A stretch of 64,000 nt of DNA from Bullera alba (taxonomy: Eukaryota; Basidiomycota; Tremellomycetes; Tremellales; Bulleraceae). The notes under the pieces are model-generated. The model was not told where the DNA came from, did no database searches, and worked only from the letters and a program-made list of their open reading frames with translations. Positions 1-8,592 of this stretch are shown here, piece by piece. The stretch lies in contig BCIX01000001.1 of assembly GCA_001600095.1 (NCBI GenBank), forward strand, positions 6,349,198 through 6,413,197. The letters are read 5' to 3'. Both the position numbers and the translations under genes were made by a program. Position 1 is the first letter of the stretch. Each line of letters begins with the position of its first letter.

Positions 1-576
1 TCATACAGTGGCATAGCTTGTCATAGTGTAATGTGACGACCGGTAGTGCCATTCAAGCTACAAGCATAAGTACTACTCGAGTACTCTAGCAGAGTCTAGC
101 ACAGTCACGAAAGCGCTGTTCGTTAATTGTTAAGCAACTTTAAGCAGCCATAACAACGGCACCGTCATAATTTGCCTGTCGATCGTATTCATAGCGGCAT
201 CCAAAGCATCCAACAGTGAACACGGGCTTTGGCGGGCAATCCCGCTGCGGTTAGCTGCCAGCGCTCGCTATAGTTGTCATTGCTCCCGAAAAAATTTGAC
301 GAGGCGGAGGTAGTCGAAGTGGTTCAGTTGACATCCCAAATGGATCGATGGGGTGTTACCGTGTTGGAGGGTGACGGTCCGTTGGAGTATGTTGAATATC
401 GTCGAGGACAATTTTCCCATGAGACTGCTTCGCCCAGGGTCATATAGGGTCATATTCATTGTCAATCCTACGATCTCAGACGATCCCTTTGAACAGCTTT
501 GAACGCCATGACCGGATGGCGTGCCGATCTAGGTGCTCCGCACGTCCCGCAGCGGGGCAGATTCTCACGATGTTCT

Positions 577-640
577 CACGCTCCTTCCTGCAGATTCCTG
601 CCTATTCCTGCCTCTTCCTGCTCCTTTCTGCTCCTTCGAA
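577..640. repeat. degenerate TTCCTGC tandem repeat
   Basis: The heptamer TTCCTGC or close variants recur about six times in roughly 60 bases (TTCCTGCAGA, TTCCTGCCTA, TTCCTGCCTC, TTCCTGCTCC and so on). It is a simple degenerate repeat with no coding context. Confidence 0.6.
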
Positions 641-744
641 GCCCGTTGCCTCACGTAGCCGTAAGGATATCCTCGGCGCCACGTAAACCTTCGCGGCAAC
701 CGATCACACGAGCTCGCTAAGCTAATTTGGTGTCTCTGAACGGT

Positions 745-835
745 CACTGCAGGCTACTGCAGGTCACTGCAGCCTCTGCAGGTCGGGTCGGTCACTACCT
801 GTCACTACTGACTAGTCATCGCCTGTCACTATCCG
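745..835. repeat. CTGCAGG / GTCACT short-repeat block
   Basis: CTGCAGG-like units alternate with GGTCACT or TGTCACT units over about 90 bases. The copies are imperfect and no coding frame runs through them. It looks like local replication slippage or a cluster of short protein-binding sites; the sequence does not decide. Confidence 0.5.
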
Positions 836-1238
836 CTGAAGCGCTGAACCCCACTGGCTCTGCTTGAGCAGTCCACTCATGAGCTATCTCAAAAGGTGAT
901 ACATCTGCCGACGTTCAACTCCTACCGCCTGACGTGTCCAATTAGGAGCGATACACCCACACGAGAGCGGTCCTACCACTCCAACCATCATGGATCGTTG
1001 GTGACCTGATCAATTCTACTAGGCGCTAGCTGACTCGCTGATGGGCGGACGTTTGCGAGACTGATAGATGTGCTGCTGACTCAAGAGGCCTTGCATTATG
1101 AGCCAATGGAAAGATGCTCGATCCACGTCGACTGCGGGGACAGCAGCTTGGGTGAACAAACAGTTGCATATAACAACACTTCTCACTTGAGCACTGCCTG
1201 GCTACCTCCGTATTACCGTTGTCGTTAAAGAGAAACAT

Positions 1239-3164
1239 TTACAACTCGTCAATCCCCATAACCCTACCATCGTCCGTCACGACGACCTTTTGCGGCTTGA
1301 GCGACGCTTTGACCGGGTTGGGCTGGTTGTACACCCATTCTAGCTCCTCCAGGGTTCGGCCCTGCGCCTCCACACCGAAGAAGTACCATAGACCCGACTC
1401 GACAACGTCCCATCCGACAAAGACGTAGACGTACTTGTAGCCGATGTTTTCGAGCGCAATTGGGCCAGCAAACTGAGCGGGCGTTAGCATCGAACGATTC
1501 CGTGGTGGACGTCTGACTCACCTGGTTCAGGAAGCCCATGGCGCCGGTGATCATGTTCGACAGAGCGAGACCCTTGGCTCGAGTGGTGGTCTCGAGAGCC
1601 TCGGTCGGGACGACGGCTTGAAGAGGGGTGTAGGTGAACATGAAGTTGAAACTGAAAAGGAGGTAGGCCGCAAGTGCACCCTTGGATACCGAAGGGGAGA
1701 CACTCGCTCCTTGCGTGTCCATGACGGATTGCAATGCGGCGTTGATAGCCAACCAGCAGGCACAGGCTAGGCAAAGTCAGCTCAGATCTCGGTGGGCGGG
1801 AACGATGCGACTCACCAAAAGTACCGAAGACGAGGACCTTTCGCCTCGGCATTCTGTCACTCAACAAAGCACCGATGAGCGCACCGATAGCTGAAATGAC
1901 GGCGTAGAGGAGGTTGTAGGCCAGTTGCTGGTTGACAGAAGTGATCCCGAGGTTCTCGTAGATGACGCTGTTGAAGTAACCGAGACCGTTTCCAGAGTAT
2001 TGCCCAGCGACAGACATGAGGACCACTTGGACCGTTCTCCATCTAGCATTGTGGGTCTTGAACAAGACTCGGTCTGCGCCATGTCAGGTCTCTCCTTTCA
2101 GCGCTGCGCGAGACTACTCACAGTCCCACCACGTCTTGTCCGAACCAGTAGTCGTGATGCTCTCCTTAAATTCGACGACTTGAAGCTGGACCAATTTCGC
2201 GTTCATGTCACCTCCGCCGTGGTACTTTGCCAGGATTTCGAAGGCCTCGTCCTCTCTGCCGTTGGCCATGAGCCATCGGGGGGATTCGGGCACCCACCAA
2301 ACCCCAATAACGACAAAGGTACAGGCGAAGGCCTGAAGGATAAGAGGGACTCTCCAGGACCAGTTGCTGTTGATATAGTTGCATCCGTAGGTAACCGCAG
2401 CCGCTGGAATGGAACCGCCGAACCAACCGCAGTTGTAAAGTCCGGTGCATCGACCTCGCCAGTGGGGTGGAGCGATCTCCATAGTGTAGGCAGGAGCGGC
2501 CATGGCGCAGAGGGTGATACCGAAACCAAGGACGAATCGACCGGCGGTGAAACTTCCGAGGTTGGCACCGGCCACAGCGATGATCATGCCGATGATGATC
2601 AACCAGGCGCCAGCGGCCATGGTCTTCTTACGACCATATCTGTCGGATAGAATGGCGCCGAAGGGGGCTCCAGTGATTTGTCCCCTGTAAAGGTCAGCCC
2701 AGTCTCAAGCTCGAGTGACTCACACCGTGTACATGCAGGCAATCAGCGAGACCTTTGGCCCCGTCGTACCGGTCTGGAAGGTGCTCTGGAAGTAGGGCAT
2801 CGGTAGCATACCAGAGAGTAGGGAGCCATCGTAACCATTGGCGCAGGAGCAACAGAAGGTGATGAAGATGGCAAAGTACAGGTGCCTAGCAGAAGTGTTT
2901 AGTCGAGCTCGATGCCATGATATGGGACCTGTCCAGGTCGGTTGGAACTCTACTCACATCGACTCTTTCGACCAAGGTTTGATTTTGTTCTCCTGTAGTG
3001 CTTCTTGCAGTGGAGACTACATATCAGCACCTCTCAGACTCGGTGTCACTCACAATGTTCATCACCTTTGCGTCGGACTTCAAGTCCTGGTCCGAGTTCC
3101 AGTTCCCGGCATCTTCGACTTGCTGAATGTCGGTCTTCTTGTCTAGTTCCGTGAAAGCGGACAT
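1239..3164 (-). CDS. MFS sugar transporter, LAC12/hexose type
   Basis: Predicted plasma-membrane sugar permease of the major facilitator superfamily, sugar porter family. The seven-exon model starts at the ATG at 3162-3164 (MSAFTELDKK) and stops at 1239-1241. It has a hydrophilic N-terminus, then KPWSKES before the first membrane helix, the loop DRYGRKK after helix 2, the PESPRWL signature after helix 6, and a second half with several further hydrophobic segments. The order and spacing fit a 12-helix permease of roughly 530 residues. The closest families I recognise are the lactose permease-like (LAC12) transporters common in basidiomycetes, but the substrate cannot be read from sequence. It is transcribed away from the dioxygenase gene at 3976 and shares its 811-bp upstream region, suggesting co-regulation. 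Introns are short with GTGAGT donors. The second exon, about 35 nt, is the least certain. Confidence 0.92.
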
Positions 3165-3975
3165 GTTGAGCTGAAATGGCTAGTGGGGAAGATGATCGTT
3201 CTCCTCGATGAGTTGGTCAGGCTTAAGTACGTTTCTGATGTCCGAGCTGGCCCCATGCGGGGCTGCTTCGGGTGCAACAGCAAGAGTCTCATTGGTGCGA
3301 GGAGGTGCGAGTGTTCCGTGAGTTGCGGCAAGTGTTGCGGGCCGTGTTCCACAAATTATCATACCTGGTCATTGTTCGTCCGCCAAGCTCTATAGGGTAC
3401 GGGCCGCATGCGGCTGCGTCTACAAGTGGGCAGTACTTCAGGATCCAGGATTGTAGCACAAAGAGGGGCACCCCCTTGCGCCCCACCGACCTCGTGCGGC
3501 CGTGCGGTAGTTGTCAGTGACGAACTTGTACCGGTTGACTGGCTCGGGGCGGGGTAATGAAGCAGCGTTGATCCGGGACTCGATCGGTTGATTTTACTCA
3601 GGAAACTCAGTTGAATTCTCCGCAGAGTTCCCGCCTGGAGCAACCGGTCGGAGTTTCGGAGAAAGCGGAAACCGAGTTGGTGCCACGTGCTACAGGCGTC
3701 CGACCACCCGTCTCTCATCACCGAAGCGGCATCCTAATATCCGTGTGTAAAAGCCGTATCTGCACCGAACCCGTTCGGCTTGCGTACAGTGCGCGGCGGT
3801 AGACCGTATCAGCAATCGGTCCTTTGGGTAGCATTTCTGCAAAGCCGAGCGGCCGCAGCAAAGAATCGTGGTCGTCGTATAAGAGCCCGTCCATGCTTGC
3901 CTCCTTTCGCCGTCGCCTTCCCAATTACCCATCTCTCACCATCACCACACCACACATATCCAAGCACATCCAAAT
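3165..3975. promoter_or_regulatory. divergent promoter, transporter / dioxygenase
   Basis: This 811-bp intergenic region lies between two divergent starts and must hold both promoters. It is rich in CGG/CCG triplets, the half-sites of zinc-cluster factors: four CGG triplets in the same orientation at 3645, 3649, 3657 and 3666, the palindrome CCGCATGCGG near 3407, and CCG-N2-CGG near 3766. A GCCACGTGC element lies at 3682-3690. No gene is visible inside. Confidence 0.6.
3878..3883 (+). promoter_or_regulatory. TATA-like box of the dioxygenase gene
   Basis: TATAAG followed by AG lies 93 to 98 bp upstream of the ATG at 3976, with a pyrimidine-rich, CACC-rich leader between. The position fits a TATA element with a 5' leader of about 60 to 70 nt. 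Inference from motif and distance only. Confidence 0.45.
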
Positions 3976-5121
3976 ATGATCGTCACCGCAGACATGCCCA
4001 ACGGAACGGCGCCAAATGGCAACTACGCCAAAGACGCCAAAGTCAACGTTCAAGCCAATGGCGAAGCCAGAAACATATACCAGCAGCAGAAGCGATTCGT
4101 TCCAGGACAAGGAGAATCCTTCGAGGTGAGTCAGACCCATTTATCGACCTTGCTGACAGTGCAGGAAGCCAAAGCTCGATACGCCAAATTGATCCGACAA
4201 GAGGATGTCGACCACTGGGAAAAGCACGGCTTCGTCATTATCGAAAAGTTCCTCTCGCCAGAAGAGATGTCGGATCTCACCGAGGGAATCTACGAGCACA
4301 TGCCCACCTACGACGAGTTCAAGAAGGACGGTCTGGTGTACAAGAAGACGGCAATCTCTGACCGAATCGGCATGGGCGGAGGCAGCGCTGCCGCTATGCG
4401 ATACGATTTCCCTTACGACAACGACTCGATGAACGAGCTCGCCATGCATCCTTTCCTCTTCGCCTTCGCCGAAAGACTCGCCGGTACCGACGACCTCGCG
4501 CTGAGCAACGGTCATCTTATCGGCAAATACGCTGGACATGGTGATTACGAGCAGCAACTCCACTCCGACTTGATGAACAACACCTTTGTGGTACCCTGCC
4601 GAGACAAGCGATGGATCGACATCCCAATCATTGTCTACCTCACAGACGTAACGATCGACCTCGGACCCACCTACGTCGTCAGCCAAACACACACCGACCA
4701 CCGGAACCTGGTCGAGGACGGGCTTGGCAACAGAGATCCAAAGCTGTTCCCCGAACTCTACGAGAACGAGATCCCAGCCGTCGTCCCTGCCGGTTCCGTC
4801 ATCATCTACAGCATGAGGACCTTCCACCGAGGTTCTGCCATGAAGGCCAAGGAGGGTACTCGATTCGTCCAGTTTTCCGGATTTCACTCGGCAAACGTTC
4901 CCTGGATGGCGCCAATGGACCAGCAACACAAGATGGGTAGCAAAGAGATGAACAGGTTCCTCCTACACGCCGATCCTCGACAGAGACAGATTGTTGGTTT
5001 CCCTCCCGTCGACTCCGAGTACTGGAAGGACCCTCTGGTCGTAGAGGGCGTCGCCAACCGATACCCAACCATGGACATGCGACCGTACGGCGGAGGTCCA
5101 CCCAAAAAGGCTGCTGCTTAG
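3976..5121 (+). CDS. phytanoyl-CoA dioxygenase-family (PhyH) oxygenase
   Basis: Fe(II)/2-oxoglutarate-dependent oxygenase of the PhyH family, predicted to hydroxylate a small carbon substrate that I cannot name. The start ATG at 3976 gives MIVTADMPNG. A 39-nt intron (4126-4164, GTGAGT...GTGCAG, branch CTGAC) leaves a 368-residue protein. In that numbering the iron-binding triad is probably H183 and D185 (QLHSD) plus H271 (TFHRG), with R283 (GTRF) a candidate 2-oxoglutarate ligand. All are present, so the enzyme looks active. It has no signal peptide or membrane segment and no evident C-terminal peroxisomal signal (it ends KKAAA), which suggests a cytosolic enzyme rather than the peroxisomal alpha-oxidation enzyme. 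It sits between a divergent sugar transporter and a zinc-cluster regulator. Intron retention would keep the frame and add 13 residues. Confidence 0.9.
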   Translation: MIVTADMPNGTAPNGNYAKDAKVNVQANGEARNIYQQQKRFVPGQGESFEVSQTHLSTLLTVQEAKARYAKLIRQEDVDHWEKHGFVIIEKFLSPEEMSDLTEGIYEHMPTYDEFKKDGLVYKKTAISDRIGMGGGSAAAMRYDFPYDNDSMNELAMHPFLFAFAERLAGTDDLALSNGHLIGKYAGHGDYEQQLHSDLMNNTFVVPCRDKRWIDIPIIVYLTDVTIDLGPTYVVSQTHTDHRNLVEDGLGNRDPKLFPELYENEIPAVVPAGSVIIYSMRTFHRGSAMKAKEGTRFVQFSGFHSANVPWMAPMDQQHKMGSKEMNRFLLHADPRQRQIVGFPPVDSEYWKDPLVVEGVANRYPTMDMRPYGGGPPKKAAA

Positions 5122-5429
5122 ACGACCCGTGACCTGATAGATTCTCCCCAGTGTACATAGTATCCCCTTGTAGCAATGTGAATGAACGAGCCTGCGAGAT
5201 ATCTACCTCAGTACGCTCTGAACGCTTGACCAATGCGAGAGCGAGAGCATGCAGTCAAAAACAAAGTCTTGATTGGTTACCGTGCCTCCGACAGGTCATT
5301 CCGACAGTGCGCCGAGTGCCGAACCGGCTCTTGCTTCGAGCTTTGCCGCCTCTGATCGTCACAATGATTGTCTTGTTATACCTAGACTTAACATACCTTA
5401 ATACCCCGTGTTGCTAACACAAGCATAGG
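5122..5429. other. intergenic, promoter of the zinc-cluster gene
   Basis: This 308-bp gap separates two genes on the same strand. It holds the 3' flank of the dioxygenase gene and the presumed promoter of the regulator. It becomes AT-richer close to the ATG at 5430. No RNA gene or repeat is seen. Confidence 0.5.
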
Positions 5430-8400
5430 ATGCCAAGGGGTAGTACTGGGAGCCATGCTCGGACATCGAGCTCTCCGGCACAGCCCACAGCTTCATCCTC
5501 CAAGTCTGTTCGCAACGATCCCGAAACTGCTCAATCGGGGTGTATAACCTGTCGAGCTAGAAGGGTGAGCTGAGAACAATACGTCTGGAACTGACTCGCT
5601 CTCAGATCCGCTGCGATGAGGAGGTGCCATCTTGTGGACTATGTCGACAAGGAGGGTTCGAATGCATCAGGACAAGCGATGTAGCTTCCACCTCTGCCAT
5701 GGGGTTTGACGGTACCGTCGCCAAAGAAAGAGGCAGATTGGCTTGTTTGCCCTGTCGTACCCGCAAGGTAGGTCATACCTGCTCTCTGATACTTACTCTC
5801 TAGATCCGCTGTGCTGGACCGATCAACGATGGAGACCTCGAGTCACCATGTGCCCGGTGCGAGAGGCTTTCGATATCCTGTACTTGGAAGAAGAAGAAGG
5901 CGACGAGAACGAGGGGACCTAGAGAGAAGTCGGAGATCTCTCCACCCCCAGAAGAGGAAGAGTCACCACCACCGGCTCCGCCTCAGAAACGGCGGCGCTC
6001 TGTCAACACGCTCTCACCTGTCCCAGAGTCCTCGTCAATCCAGTCCGCTTTGGCCAACAAGGCCGAGTTGCGCCAACTCATCACCCTGTATTTCACGACG
6101 GTCCATTATTACGCTTACTTTACCTTTATCCACGAGCCCAGCTTTTTCCGCTTGCTGGAAGCAGGCAGGGCACCCAGAGAACTGACCGCAGTGATGGTCG
6201 CATCCACGCTCAGGTGAGGGCCAAAATGTCATTATAAGGCAAGATCTGATTCTGAATAGGTATGCCTGTGAGCCGACCCCGTTCGTCTTGGCCAGAGCAG
6301 ATCGTATATTCGACGAAGCGCTCAAGGCTGTCCGAGAACGAATATTCGAGGGCTACGGAGCAATTGAGCTAATGGTGAGTTGACATCCCGATCCGCCGCT
6401 CATATCTCCAGGTCATGGTGCTAGCACGTTCGTACGAGACGACCAGGTGCAAATTCTCTTCCGCCTGGCTGCTCTGGGGCCACGCTGTTAGGTGAGTCGA
6501 ACAAAGCATCCTTGTCCTGACTTTGCCAGGATGATGCAATTTCTCTCCCTGCACATCTTTGACGAGGCATATCCCAACGCACCAACATTCCGCCTCAACC
6601 CGCTCCTCAAGCGGGAAGCTCTCCGGCGGCTCGCCTGGGCCGTGTTCTTTGGTGATACCCTAGCCGATGCCGGTCGGCATGGCGTCCACCTCGTGACGGA
6701 AACCATCTTCCGCATCCAGCTCCCATGTGACGAGGCAAGTTTTGTCAGGGACAAGGAGGAGGTCACTGCCTCTCTGAACCAACGTCCGCCTTCGATTCTG
6801 GGTAAACACCCAACCTCGAGCGTTTCGCCATTTTCCTTTCCTCAGTCTTACCTCTCGCCGAGCCAGCCCAACGAGAGCTCTGGCGCCCAACTCGGTCTTT
6901 CAGCACATATGATCCGAGCTGGTGCTCTTCGGCGCCGAGTTCTGCATTACAACTCGTTGATCAAACACTCGACCGATCCTCCCATCAAGATGCTCGAGGA
7001 GCTAGCAGTGTTCGAGTCTGAACTCAAAGCGGTCATTGCAGAATTTCCCGACGATCTGGCATATACCGAGCACAACCTGTTTGTCCACTCGGCTTCGCGG
7101 ACAGGATTCGTCGGTCTGCATCTCCTTCGACACAATTGCTTCCTCATGCTTTCTCTCGCTCGACTGAGCGCGTGTTTGAAGGACCCAGAGTTGGCGGATC
7201 TGTCCATCCAATTCCGCAAGGACAGGCTGAAGCACGCAGTACCCTGCTCGAAGATTATCGCCGATACGCTGAGGTTAGGCACCAATGTGGATCCTTTCAT
7301 CTGCACACAGGCTTATACCTGCCTCGAGAGTGAGTGCATCGCAGTTCATGGACCGATTTTTGCTCCCTGCTGACGATCCTAGTCTTACTCTTCGATCCTT
7401 TGCGCATATCTCGCTTCGACGGATCCGTGGATCCACGGGATCCAAAGTTTGTGGGGGGTCTGAAAGCCTTCATGGATCTTATTAGACGAGAATTCCCGAG
7501 AGACGGACGAATCGCATTGCTGGTGTGTAGAACCGAACGCGTCTTCGTGAAGCTGTGTATTGACCTCTTGCAGCGGGTCGAAGCGTGCCGCCGCCTGACC
7601 CGATGTGGCTTTGAGGATCTCCTCACGCAATCAGATCGGGACGCCTGCAGAGGGTAGGTTATAAACGCTACGATAGCAAGATGAATGCTGATTGGAATCT
7701 TAGTGACGCTAGCGGGAATCCAACTGCGCAAGACGACGACGAGTATAATTTCCGGGACTTTGACTGGCACCGCTCGGAAAGTGCTCAAAACCGCCGACCT
7801 AGCTCGAGAGTTCCGCCAAAAAACGACTCCGCGAACTCGCTGCTGATGCTTCATCGCGGAGGCGGTAATACCAGTAGCGCGCGGGATGAGAAACACGGTC
7901 AGCGACAAGATGACGCCAGTACGATCGGATTCCGCACGGCCGCCAACTCGAGGGCAAACTCCCCTCCCTATGACGATCTCGATGCAGGTGCCGTGTCCAC
8001 CACATTGCCATTAGACCGACGGGCGAGCTTTGCGCCGTTTGAGGGTGAGAACATCCAAGGTCCATCGCCCAATAGCATAGCAGCGGAGAATATCAACATG
8101 GCTCTAAACGGAGTCGACACGCCATTGGCCTCCGGGTCATCCATGCCTGATATGCGATCGGTATCGCTGGGATACTCTCAACCCGGATTACCACAGCAAC
8201 AGTCACATGACCTGGGCTTTAATACTACACCAACGGGAATGGACCAAGTAATGCAGAATCCTCCTGATCACAGGCGGTGGATGAACCTGGACTACGGACT
8301 GGATTTCAATACCGATCCAATGGGTGGCATCATCAACGACGGGTTCAACAATGGTTCTGCAATGTACGCCCCAATGGCCAATTACCAAGACTCTGGCGGG

Positions 8401-8517
8401 TTCGCAGGAGGCACCGGGGCTCCTGGTTCAAACAATGACATCTCGATGTTTCTGGAACAAGCAGGATTTGCGTCTACGGATGAGATCGACCCGTTCTCTT
8501 GGCTATCAAGGCAATGA
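5430..8517 (+). CDS. transcription factor with two tandem Zn2Cys6 clusters
   Basis: Predicted nuclear regulator of about 900 residues. The ATG at 5430 opens MPRGSTGSHA. The first zinc binuclear cluster uses C38, C41, C48, C55, C58 and C65 (spacing 2-6-6-2-6). After a 26-residue linker comes a second complete cluster, C92, C95, C102, C115, C118 and C125 (2-6-12-2-6), then a basic KKKKATRTRG stretch. The middle region (FTFIHEPSFF through about 7330) matches the fungal transcription factor domain PF04082. The C-terminus is Gln/Asn/Gly-rich and may activate transcription. Early exons are 5430-5564, 5606-5767, 5804-6213 and 6260-6374. Introns 1 (41 nt) and 2 (36 nt) cut the two clusters at the same codon, just before Ile-Arg-Cys. 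The gene lies next to the dioxygenase gene on the same strand and is probably its regulator. Almost all family members carry one cluster. Confidence 0.92.
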
Positions 8518-8592
8518 GCAAGTCACGGCCGGACACTTTGTTTGTTGTGCTTGCAGGTGTATGCATCCATGTAATGTTTGATACGGTACGGG

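Larger units (their letters stand above)
1..1238. other. intergenic, no supported gene
   Basis: Open frames here are short and show no recognisable protein. The only structure seen is short degenerate repetition: TTCCTGC-like units around 580-640 and CTGCAGG/GGTCACT units around 745-835. It is the 3' flank of the transporter gene that ends at 1239. Confidence 0.6.

Noticed and set aside
1925..2650. 241-codon open frame on the plus strand opposite the transporter exons
   Set aside because: It is the antisense shadow of conserved transporter sequence, whose membrane helices and PESPRWL motif fix the minus strand.
4141..4929. 262-codon minus-strand open frame across the PhyH gene
   Set aside because: It mirrors the PhyH reading frame; the iron-binding motifs are on the plus strand and the antisense product has no recognisable pattern.
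7424..7445. Inverted GGATCC-rich near-palindrome
   Set aside because: It lies inside the coding frame of the zinc-cluster gene (FDGSVDPRDPKF) and is explained by codon choice.
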